The translations under genes and the position numbers were made by a program. The notes beneath the pieces are model-generated. The model was not told the DNA's origin, did no database searches, and worked only from the letters and a program-made list of their open reading frames with translations. A DNA stretch of 53,338 nt from an uncultured Bacteroidales bacterium (GTDB lineage Bacteria > Bacteroidota > Bacteroidia > Bacteroidales > UBA4417). Numbering within the stretch: position 1 is the first letter of the stretch; each line of letters starts with the position of its first letter. Below, piece after piece: positions 1-6,979 of this stretch. Where the stretch lies: NCBI GenBank assembly GCA_903946925.1, contig CAJAXK010000120.1, positions 1-53,338 on the forward strand, given 5' to 3'.

Positions 1-1
1 A

Positions 2-85
2 GATTGGCCCTCATTTAAAAAAGCCGTTGCCTACCAGAACAAACTTAGTACGGATCAGGTAATTGTTAAAGTTAAGAGTGAATAG
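2..85 (+). CDS. C-terminal end of a truncated protein, possibly DUF3857/transglutaminase-like
   Basis: An open frame enters from the left edge and ends at a TAG at 83-85, giving 27 residues that start DWPSFKK and end VKVKSE. The ending resembles the end of the next gene: an aromatic residue with F and K/R, then a short basic beta-strand-like tail. It may therefore be a paralogue in tandem with the DUF3857 gene at 252. Too little is present to name it firmly; the frame and stop are visible, the family is inference. Confidence 0.4.
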   Translation, partial: DWPSFKKAVAYQNKLSTDQVIVKVKSE

Positions 86-251
86 CTAGAGGAGAATGGT
101 TATTAGTAAATGGTTAATAGAGAAATAGTTAATGGAGAATAGTTAATAGAAAATGGAAAATAGTAAATGGTTTCAACATTTAACTTCCCACATCCTACAT
201 TCGACTTCCCACATCCAACATCCGACATCCAACATCTAACATTAAAAGCCC
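86..251. repeat. Degenerate word repeats (TTAATAG block, then CATCC/CAACATC block)
   Basis: The spacer between two plus-strand genes is almost entirely low-complexity. About 96-170 cycles through words such as AGTTAATGG, AATAGTTAATAG and AGTAAATGG. About 183-246 cycles through CCCACATCC, GACATCC and CAACATCC. The second word family returns at 3190-3270, 9170-9224, 47700-47760 and 51836-51858. No promoter or gene is visible. Confidence 0.75.
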
Positions 252-2081
252 ATGATAAACAAGTTATTACTCATATCGTTCAGTCTTATAATCGGCGTTG
301 CAGCCATGGCCCAGGAAGCCAAATCCGATGCAGTTTATAAGGAACAAACCAAGGAATTTACATTGAACAGTGATGGCAGCATAAGCTATCATTACAGCCA
401 TAAACTGTTGATAAATACGTATTTTGCTTTTCACAACCTGTATGGCGAGGATTTTATTGTATATGATCCCGCTTTTCAGAAGTTGAAAATAAACCGTTCG
501 GTAACAACCATGGCCGACGGCAAGCAGGTCGCTTCGCCTGAAAATGCCTACAATGAGTTGCTCCCGGGATTCGCTGCTAATGTGCCGGTCTGGAACCGCT
601 TGCGCGAAATGGTTGTAACCCACACCGGCCTTGAGCGAGGCGCACTGATTGATTTCGATTATACGCTCACAAGCCAGAAAGGATATTTGCAAGCCCTAAT
701 GGCCAACGAACAGCTTTTGATGAATTCGCCAGTGGCGAAACTTACTGTTATCGTAAATGTGCCTTCGGGTGCTGTGTTTAATTACGAGCAGTTCAACATT
801 GCGGCAAAACCAAAAATTGTAAAAAGCGGAAGCAAAACATCGTACACCTGGGAAATGCTTGACATGCCCGCTGCTTTGCGCGAAGATTTCAGGCCACAGG
901 AACAACCCGCCAGGCCGAGGCTTGTGTTTGCCGGAAGTTTAAAACAACAGGATGCGGTTGCGGTTTTTGCTTCCCAGCCAGCCTTTAAATACGAAACCCC
1001 AGCCGAAATGGCCGAAATGGCTAAAAGTACTGTTGGCGGAATCGAAAAACCTTTGTTGAAAGTGCTGAAACTTCAGGAAAAAGTTACCGGCGAGTTAAAT
1101 ACCTGGCAAGTCCCATTGCAATATTCAGGGTTTAAAGTAAGGGATGTGGCCTCAGTCTGGCAAAGCAATGGCGGCACCGAAGCCGAAAAAGCAGTACTTC
1201 TCGTTGCATTGTTGAGGTCGCAAAGTATTCAGGCCGAAGCCGTAGCAGTTGTCGCCGATAGGTTTTACACGAAAAAGACCATAAGTCCGGCCCTGTTTGA
1301 GCGTTTTCTGGTAAAAGTAAGCCTGCAAGGTATGGATCCAATTTTTCTATCCCCAACCCAAACCGACCAGCAGGATTTGCGCTATACACTCAGCGGTAAA
1401 AGGATTATTTCATTAGTGCCGGGTAAAGTTCAGTCCACAGAAGTGATTGGCGAGCCGAAAAACCTTGTGGAACTCAGCGGTAACCTCGAACTGGAGAATG
1501 AGTTAAACCTGAAAGGCAAGCTAAACCTCGAACTTGGTGGCCGATTAAATCCCTGGTTGAAAATGCAAAAGGACAGCACCTATGCCAACACCATGCTTTC
1601 AAATGCTTTTGGAAATGGCAAAATTACCGACATGGTAAAAGGTAAAACGGATATTGACCTTTCTTCGTTTAGTTTTCAAGCTTCATCCGCCACTTTCGCC
1701 AGCGAAAAAGCAGGGCTTGTTTTCCTCAAACTACCAAGCCTTGGCAGCGCTTCCGATAGCTGGCATTGCACCGAATTGGTAAGCAAACGCACCGAGCCTC
1801 TCGAAATCCCTTTCCCGGCTTCCGAATCCTGCGATATTTTCATTATCATTCCCGAAGGCATGTCGCTGGTTTCGCCTGCCGCAACCCTTACCATGAACAA
1901 CGAATTTGGGAGCATCGAAATCTCAATCACAGCCGAAGGGCAAAAACTGCATATTATCCGCAAAATCAATATAATAAAAACCCTTGTTGCCGCCGACAAA
2001 TACGACACTTTCCGCTCAATGATAAATTCCTGGAACAGCAAAAAATACAGGGAAATAGTGTTTAAGAAAGGGGAGAAGTAA
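252..2081 (+). CDS. Exported DUF3857 domain-containing protein
   Basis: A 609-residue protein starting with a clear signal peptide (MINKLLLISFSLIIG, cleavage near AMA-Q). The N-terminal half has the beta-sandwich pattern of DUF3857: a YKEQ start, a central region with MADGKQ, then the LERGALIDFDYT stretch. The middle (about 300-400) looks like a degenerate transglutaminase-like domain, with ALLRSQSIQAEAV where active enzymes carry a catalytic Cys. I see no Cys-His-Asp triad, so it is probably non-enzymatic. DUF3857 proteins are common in Bacteroidota as periplasmic or surface proteins of unknown role. The start is the ATG right after the repeat block. A paralogue may lie just upstream. Confidence 0.75.
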   Translation: MINKLLLISFSLIIGVAAMAQEAKSDAVYKEQTKEFTLNSDGSISYHYSHKLLINTYFAFHNLYGEDFIVYDPAFQKLKINRSVTTMADGKQVASPENAYNELLPGFAANVPVWNRLREMVVTHTGLERGALIDFDYTLTSQKGYLQALMANEQLLMNSPVAKLTVIVNVPSGAVFNYEQFNIAAKPKIVKSGSKTSYTWEMLDMPAALREDFRPQEQPARPRLVFAGSLKQQDAVAVFASQPAFKYETPAEMAEMAKSTVGGIEKPLLKVLKLQEKVTGELNTWQVPLQYSGFKVRDVASVWQSNGGTEAEKAVLLVALLRSQSIQAEAVAVVADRFYTKKTISPALFERFLVKVSLQGMDPIFLSPTQTDQQDLRYTLSGKRIISLVPGKVQSTEVIGEPKNLVELSGNLELENELNLKGKLNLELGGRLNPWLKMQKDSTYANTMLSNAFGNGKITDMVKGKTDIDLSSFSFQASSATFASEKAGLVFLKLPSLGSASDSWHCTELVSKRTEPLEIPFPASESCDIFIIIPEGMSLVSPAATLTMNNEFGSIEISITAEGQKLHIIRKINIIKTLVAADKYDTFRSMINSWNSKKYREIVFKKGEK

Positions 2082-2125
2082 AAGGTTAAAAGTAAAAGGG
2101 CAAAAGTCAAAGGGCAAAGTGAAGA
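2082..2125. repeat. Short word-repeat tract AAAAGT/AAAGGGCAAA
   Basis: Immediately after the DUF3857 stop the sequence cycles through AAAGGTTAAAAGT, AAAAGGGCAAAAGTC and AAAGGGCAAAGTG. It belongs with the other degenerate tracts in this window. It is the only one lying between convergent genes. Confidence 0.55.
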
Positions 2126-2153
2126 GTGCTTTTTTGGTCTGTCAATAAACGCT

Positions 2154-2201
2154 ACAAAAAAATCCCCGCCGCACCGTAGCTAGGATATTCTTTATTTCCC
2201 A
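2154..2201 (-). terminator. Terminator-like hairpin, left copy of a 46-48 base direct repeat
   Basis: Read on the minus strand, an imperfect stem with a GCGGGGAT right arm is followed by seven T residues. The whole 48-base stretch, including non-stem sequence (GGATATTCTTTATT), matches 3072-3117 with only a few differences. It would end minus-strand transcripts from the transposase gene. The shared non-stem sequence indicates a duplication, not two independent terminators. Confidence 0.6.
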
Positions 2202-2266
2202 ATCCCTAAGGCCTAAATCAGATAAAATGATATGTTCTTTGGTTTGGGGGTATTGGCCGAATAGTT

Positions 2267-2301
2267 CGATGGCGCGCGTCTTCTTTTCAGACGCGTGACG
2301 G
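2267..2301. repeat. REP-like hairpin, left flank of the RAYT gene
   Basis: The arms CGCGTCT (2275-2281) and AGACGCG (2289-2295) pair perfectly around a 7-base loop. The 35-base block is an inverted copy of 2947-2981; I count 27 of 35 identical positions without gaps. GC-rich hairpins in inverted orientation around a RAYT gene are the known arrangement of REP elements. Confidence 0.65.
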
Positions 2302-2312
2302 TAAATTTCGTT

Positions 2313-2870
2313 TTAAAACCTTGTTAATTGTTGACTTTCGAATATAATATCGAGTGGTGCATCTAATCCCGCATAGTTTCGAGCAGAACTATAATAGAAA
2401 TCTTCCGGTTTTGCCACCAGACCGGCTGCAACAGGATTGTTATGGATATAATTCAGTTTTTGGAAAAAGAACTGGTTGCTATATATAATCTCGGGATGAT
2501 AGCCATCGAGCCATACTTTTATGTACTTATTGCGTTTTATTTCTGTAGCTTTATTTTGAAATGTGTTTAAATGATCTTTGTATTTAGCATCGCTTTTTAG
2601 GTTAACTTCAATTTGTGAGGACGTATATTTCTTTAAATCCCTGATAGTTGAACCTAAAGGGTTCTTTTTCGATTGTACAATCAAATGAACGTGGCTTGGC
2701 ATGATACAATATCCGAAAATCATCAACCCCTTGTTGATAACACAATATTTAAGCGAAGCAACAACAATTGATGCAAATTCCGGAATCGTAAACAAGGGTA
2801 TCCATTCAACCAAAGTGAGTGTAATGTAATACGGCGCACCATCTTCATAAGCTTTATATTTTTCTGACAT
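2313..2870 (-). CDS. REP-associated tyrosine transposase (RAYT, IS200/IS605-like TnpA_REP)
   Basis: A 185-residue protein of the Y1/HUH single-strand transposase family. The HUH motif is in MPSHVHLIV (His60 and His62). The family signature YIHNNPVAAGLV supplies the candidate catalytic tyrosine, Tyr141, and the usual YYSSARNYAG segment follows. Length is normal and the frame is intact, so it may be active. The gene sits between two inverted GC-rich hairpins (2267-2301, 2947-2981) and outside these a 46-48 base direct repeat. RAYT proteins mobilise or process REP hairpins; many are domesticated single-copy genes. It separates polA from the DUF3857 gene and looks like an insertion into the region downstream of polA. 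Confidence 0.9.
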   Translation of the reverse strand: MSEKYKAYEDGAPYYITLTLVEWIPLFTIPEFASIVVASLKYCVINKGLMIFGYCIMPSHVHLIVQSKKNPLGSTIRDLKKYTSSQIEVNLKSDAKYKDHLNTFQNKATEIKRNKYIKVWLDGYHPEIIYSNQFFFQKLNYIHNNPVAAGLVAKPEDFYYSSARNYAGLDAPLDIIFESQQLTRF

Positions 2871-2946
2871 TGCGGTTTTTTTATGCTAAAAGTACAAAAA
2901 TACTTGCTTTATGAAATATGATCCATAATAAAGAAAGAAGTGTGCC

Positions 2947-2981
2947 ACTGCACGCGTCAGGAAATAAGACGCGCGCGAACG
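2947..2981. repeat. REP-like hairpin, right flank of the RAYT gene
   Basis: CGCGTC (2953-2958) pairs with GACGCG (2968-2973) around a 9-base loop. A weaker outer pairing of GTGCCA (2942-2947) with TGGTAGCAC (2988-2996) may extend it. The reverse complement matches the left hairpin at 2267-2301. Confidence 0.65.
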
Positions 2982-3010
2982 AGTCGCTGGTAGCACATAA
3001 CAAAACCGCC

Positions 3011-3038
3011 AAAAGTTACGACTATAATCGTAACTTTT
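3011..3038. other. Perfect 11-bp hairpin near the right end of the RAYT element
   Basis: AAAAGTTACGA (3011-3021) and TCGTAACTTTT (3028-3038) are perfect reverse complements around the loop CTATAA. It lies between the REP-like hairpin and the right direct repeat. There is no clear T-run, so it is more likely a structure or protein site than a terminator. Confidence 0.6.
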
Positions 3039-3071
3039 ACGAAAATCCCCATTTATTAAGAACATAATCCC

Positions 3072-3117
3072 ACAAAAAATCCCCGCCACACCGTAGCAGG
3101 GATATTCTTTATTCCCA
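3072..3117 (-). terminator. Probable polA terminator, right copy of the direct repeat
   Basis: On the minus strand ATCCCTGC pairs with GCGGGGAT (one mismatch) around a 9-base loop and is followed by TTTTTTG. It lies about 155 bases past the polA stop. The same sequence recurs at 2154-2201, beyond the transposase gene. Confidence 0.65.
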
Positions 3118-3164
3118 GTATTCCCCCATCCTTTCAGCCAAAATCTTCCCATTGGAAGCTGCAT

Positions 3165-3270
3165 TTTCAAATTTTCAAATCCCCACATTTTCAAATTAAT
3201 TTCCACATCCCCACATCCCCACATCCTCAAATCCCTACATCCAACATCGTACTTCCAACATCCAACATCC
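3165..3270. repeat. CATCC/CAACATCC word repeats downstream of polA
   Basis: The tract cycles through TTTTCAAAT, CCCCACAT, CACATCCC and CCAACATCC directly against the polA stop codon. It is the same family as 183-246 and 9170-9224. No gene is visible. Confidence 0.7.
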
Positions 3271-6081
3271 TTAATGAGCTGCGAGCCAATTATCCCCGGT
3301 ATTCATCTCCACCTCCACAGGCACATCAAGCGGTAAAGCGGTGCGCATCAAATCGCCTACAATCTGTTTCACCTGTTCAACTTCAGGTTTATACACATCA
3401 AACACCAATTCGTCGTGTACCTGCATGGTCATTCGGCTTTGCAGCTTGCGTTCAGTAAATTCGTTGTAAATATTTATCATTGCAATTTTTATCATATCGG
3501 CAGCCGAACCTTGTATGGGTGCGTTAATGGCATTGCGTTCGGCAAAGCCCCGCATCACACCGTTGGCTGAATTTATGTCGCGTATAATGCGACGGCGGCC
3601 CATCAGCGTTTCCACATAGCCTTTTTCGCGGGCCGAAGCCATGGTATTGTCCATGTATTTTTTAATGCCCGGGAATGTGGCAAAATACTGATCAATGATT
3701 TCTGCCGCCTCCTTGCGCGGGATGCCCAATTGCTCGCTCAGCCCGAAAGCCGAAATCCCATATACAATCCCAAAATTCACCGATTTGGCTTTGCGCCTCA
3801 TATCTTTATCCACATCGGCAAGCGCAACACCAAAAATATTGGCAGCCGTTGCCGTATGTATATCAAGTCCCTGTCGGAAAGCCTCTTTCATGGCATCATC
3901 GCCGCTCATCGAAGCAATTATCCGCAGTTCTATCTGCGAATAGTCGGCCGAAAGCAGGGTGTATTCCTCGTTCCTGGGAACAAAAGCTTTGCGTATTTCG
4001 CGCCCACGCTCAGTTTTAATAGGTATGTTCTGCAAGTTCGGATTGGTGGAACTCAACCGCCCGGTTGCAGCCACAGCCTGGTTATAACTGGTATGTATGC
4101 GACCCGTAACCGGGCTAACCAGCAGCGGCAAAGTATCCACATACGTCGACTTTAGTTTTGCAAGCCCGCGGAAGTCGAGGATCAACTGTACCATGGGATG
4201 CTTGTGTACCAATTTCTGCAACACATCCTCGCCGGTTTGGTATTGTTTGGTGGCTGTTTTCTTTGGTTTGTCGTCAATTTTAAGCCTGTCGAAAAGGATT
4301 TCGCCCAATTGCTTGGGTGATGCAATGTTAAAATCAACACCGGCAAGTTGCCAAATCTCTTCCTGAACTTTTATAATTTCGGTGTGTAGCTCTTTCGAGA
4401 AATCGTTCAATGCCTGCGAATCCAGTTTTACGCCAGCCGACTCAATCCCTGCCAATACCGGGACCAGGGGCATTTCAACCTCGTTGAAAATCTTCAGCGT
4501 ACCGGTTTCTTTAAGTTTAGGTTCCAGTATTGTGCGGAGTTGAAAGGTAATATCGGCATCCTCGGCTGCGTACTCTTTAATTTGCTCCAGGGGTACAGAG
4601 CGCATCGAAGTTTGGGCTTTCCCTTTTTTCCCGATAAGGTATTCGATGCTTACCGGAGAATAATTGAGATAGGTTTGCGCCAAAAGATCCATATTGTGCC
4701 TCATATCAGGTTCAATTAGGTAATGGGCCAGCATGGTATCGAAGGTTGGACCTTTGATTTCGATTCCATAATTTCCCAAAACCGCTATATCGAATTTCAT
4801 GTTCTGCCCGGTTTTCCCGATATTGGGATTGCTGAAAATAGTTTTGAATTTTGCAACAAGTTCATTGGCTTCTTCCCGTTTTTCAGGAACAGGCACATAC
4901 CATGCTTTGCCGGCTTGTGTGGCAAACGACATCCCAACCAACTCGGCCACAAGGGTATCCAAACCTGTAGTTTCGGTGTCGAAGCAAAATGAAGAGGATT
5001 GTTCCAATTCTGCAATCAGTTCGGACAGGCTGTCTTCGGTATCGGCGGCACGGTATTCGTGTGGGGTGTTTTCAATGGTTTTAAGCGTACTTTCAATAGG
5101 CTCAAAAGGCACTTCGGCAATGCTGAACAAATCGCCTTGTCCGGTTTGGGTTGCTGGTTTTGTTGAAACAGGTTTTGTTGATGTTTGTATGCCTCCCGGA
5201 TTCAGCGACAAATCGGTAAACACCCTTTGCGCAAAAGTGCGGAATTCCAGTTCGTCGAGCAGGGTTTTGAGTCTGTCCACATCCGGAGGATCCAGGTGCA
5301 AATGGGTTTCGTTGAATTCTATAGGCACATCGAGTATAATGGTGGCGAGTTGTTTGGAGATAATTGCCGATTCGCGTCCATTTTCCACCTTGTTTTTAAG
5401 GATCTCGTTTTTGATGTATTTGGCATTTTCCAGTACACCTTCCACCGAACCATATTCGGCTAGGAGTTTACGCGCCGTAACTTCGCCAACACCGGGAATG
5501 CCGGGGATATTATCCGAAGCATCACCCATCAGTCCAAGGAAATCAATAACTTGAAGCGGATGTTTAATCCCGAACTTTTCGCAAACTTCGGGCACACCCA
5601 TAATAACAGGTTTTTCGCCGGCTTTGGCAGGTTTGTACATAAAAATGTTCTCGCTCACCAATTGCCCGAAATCCTTATCTGGCGTTACCATATACACCTG
5701 ATAACCTGCCTGCTCGGCCTCTTTGGCCAAAGTTCCTATAACATCGTCGGCCTCGTAGCCATCCACATATAGTGTCGGTATATTGAAAGCTCTTATTAAT
5801 TCTTTGATGTAAGGAATTGACAAAGCGAGGTCTTCGGGCATGGATTGGCGGTTTGCTTTATAACCCACAAAGTCGGTATGCCTCGCAGTGGGTGCCTGCG
5901 TGTCGAAAGCAACCCCGATATGTGAGGGTTTTTCGTTTTTCAACAGCTCGTACAACGTATTGGCAAAACCCATGATGGCTGAAGTGTTCAGCCCTTTGGA
6001 GTTGTAACGCGGGGTGCGCTGCATGGCAAAAAAGGCACGGTATATCAAAGCCATGCCGTCTAACAGAAATAGTTTTTCCAC
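3271..6081 (-). CDS. polA: DNA polymerase I
   Basis: A 936-residue family A polymerase (E. coli PolA is 928) for Okazaki fragment maturation and repair synthesis. The N-terminal 5'-3' exonuclease domain covers about 1-290, with GYEADDVIGTLA and GDASDNIPGIPGVG. The 3'-5' exonuclease follows, with exo I DTETTG at Asp368 and exo III YAAEDAD, so proofreading looks intact. The polymerase domain has motif A SADYSQIELR (Asp713), motif B RRKAKSVNFGIVYG and motif C HDELVFDV (Asp890). All catalytic aspartates are present. The start MEKLFLLDGMALIYR is the normal PolA start. mgsA lies upstream on the same strand after a 116-base spacer. Confidence 0.98.
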   Translation of the reverse strand: MEKLFLLDGMALIYRAFFAMQRTPRYNSKGLNTSAIMGFANTLYELLKNEKPSHIGVAFDTQAPTARHTDFVGYKANRQSMPEDLALSIPYIKELIRAFNIPTLYVDGYEADDVIGTLAKEAEQAGYQVYMVTPDKDFGQLVSENIFMYKPAKAGEKPVIMGVPEVCEKFGIKHPLQVIDFLGLMGDASDNIPGIPGVGEVTARKLLAEYGSVEGVLENAKYIKNEILKNKVENGRESAIISKQLATIILDVPIEFNETHLHLDPPDVDRLKTLLDELEFRTFAQRVFTDLSLNPGGIQTSTKPVSTKPATQTGQGDLFSIAEVPFEPIESTLKTIENTPHEYRAADTEDSLSELIAELEQSSSFCFDTETTGLDTLVAELVGMSFATQAGKAWYVPVPEKREEANELVAKFKTIFSNPNIGKTGQNMKFDIAVLGNYGIEIKGPTFDTMLAHYLIEPDMRHNMDLLAQTYLNYSPVSIEYLIGKKGKAQTSMRSVPLEQIKEYAAEDADITFQLRTILEPKLKETGTLKIFNEVEMPLVPVLAGIESAGVKLDSQALNDFSKELHTEIIKVQEEIWQLAGVDFNIASPKQLGEILFDRLKIDDKPKKTATKQYQTGEDVLQKLVHKHPMVQLILDFRGLAKLKSTYVDTLPLLVSPVTGRIHTSYNQAVAATGRLSSTNPNLQNIPIKTERGREIRKAFVPRNEEYTLLSADYSQIELRIIASMSGDDAMKEAFRQGLDIHTATAANIFGVALADVDKDMRRKAKSVNFGIVYGISAFGLSEQLGIPRKEAAEIIDQYFATFPGIKKYMDNTMASAREKGYVETLMGRRRIIRDINSANGVMRGFAERNAINAPIQGSAADMIKIAMINIYNEFTERKLQSRMTMQVHDELVFDVYKPEVEQVKQIVGDLMRTALPLDVPVEVEMNTGDNWLAAH

Positions 6082-6109
6082 AGTTTGTTTTTTGGAAGTG
6101 TAAAGATAG

Positions 6110-6197
6110 GAAGAAAGATGATGTTGGATTGAGGAATTCGGAATTCGGATTGCGGATTGTGCTCCCCAACCCCTAAAACCTAACCCCCAACCCCTCC
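6110..6197. repeat. Short word repeats between mgsA and polA
   Basis: Two small low-complexity blocks occupy the spacer: GGAATTCGGAATTCGGATT-like words (about 6133-6158) and CCCCAACCCC/CCTAACCCCC words (about 6163-6195). They resemble in style, but do not match in sequence, the larger tracts elsewhere. Confidence 0.5.
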
Positions 6198-6668
6198 CTA
6201 CAAAGTGATTCTCCTATTTATATACCACGAATAATCGGGCATAATTATCTCATAATCAGTTTTGAATAATTTGGACGAAATGATAAAATCGGCGGTGGAG
6301 CGGTTGCATGCCACCGGAATATTGTACAAAACCGAAATGCGTTCCAATGCTTTTACATCAACTTCGTGGGGGTGTGGTTCCATAGGATCCCAGAAAAATA
6401 TCAGCACATCAATCTTGCCTTCGGCAATCATGGCACCCAATTGTTGGTCGCCACCAAAAGGGCCGGATTTTAATTTTTTAATCTGAATTTCTTCTAATTT
6501 ATCATCGTCCATACGCGAGGCAAGGGCTTCACCTACCATGCGCCCTGTTGTTCCGGTACATACAAGTTTATGATCCTTAAGTATTTCCCAGTTCCATTGC
6601 ACCCATTCTACAAGGTCTTTCTTGCAATTATCATGTGCCACAAGGGCTATGTTTTTTGATTTTGCCAT
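6198..6668 (-). CDS. mgsA: Methylglyoxal synthase
   Basis: A 156-residue cytosolic enzyme that converts dihydroxyacetone phosphate to methylglyoxal and phosphate, a bypass of lower glycolysis under phosphate limitation. Family motifs are all present: VAHDNCK (His12), the phosphate-binding CTGTTG, SGPFGGDQQ with Asp74 (the position of the E. coli catalytic Asp71), FFWDPMEPHPHEVDVKAL with His99, His101 and Asp104, and ACNRSTADFII. Length is typical. A -7 box on the minus strand at 6756-6763 lies upstream, so mgsA and polA may be co-transcribed. Confidence 0.97.
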   Translation of the reverse strand: MAKSKNIALVAHDNCKKDLVEWVQWNWEILKDHKLVCTGTTGRMVGEALASRMDDDKLEEIQIKKLKSGPFGGDQQLGAMIAEGKIDVLIFFWDPMEPHPHEVDVKALERISVLYNIPVACNRSTADFIISSKLFKTDYEIIMPDYSWYINRRITL

Positions 6669-6755
6669 TTTTGCTTGGTTAATTGTTATTGGAAATTAGA
6701 AAATGGTAGTTGAAGTCTAAATTTGTTGCGATGCTCCAAGTGCAGTTAGAAGCTG

Positions 6756-6763
6756 CAAAGATA
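6756..6763 (-). promoter_or_regulatory. Bacteroidota-type -7 box upstream of mgsA
   Basis: Reads TATCTTTG on the minus strand, matching TAnnTTTG, 88 bases before the mgsA start. No good TTTG -33 box is seen at the expected distance. The 311-base gap 6669-6979 between divergent mgsA and the plus-strand gene holds this and the facing promoter; I see nothing else in it. Confidence 0.5.
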
Positions 6764-6925
6764 CGATGCTGACAGGAAAATATATGTAAAGTTTTTTTAA
6801 CCCTATTATTTGGCCACAGACCATTACATTAACTCAACAACACCGAAACTTATAGGATTGCCACTAATAATGACTTGATTCTCAACACAAATAGAATTCG
6901 ATTACCATATTTCGCGGCTAAAGTG

Positions 6926-6933
6926 TAATTTTG
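6926..6933 (+). promoter_or_regulatory. -7 box upstream of the membrane TPR gene
   Basis: TAATTTTG matches TAnnTTTG and lies 46 bases before the ATG at 6980. The -33 element is not obvious. Confidence 0.5.
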
Positions 6934-6979
6934 CGGCATCCGATAAAAATCCACTGGTACAAAAACCTCATTTTTCTGA

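Noticed and set aside
6926-6979. Riboswitch or leader structure before the membrane TPR gene
   Set aside because: The leader is too short and shows no stable pairing by eye.
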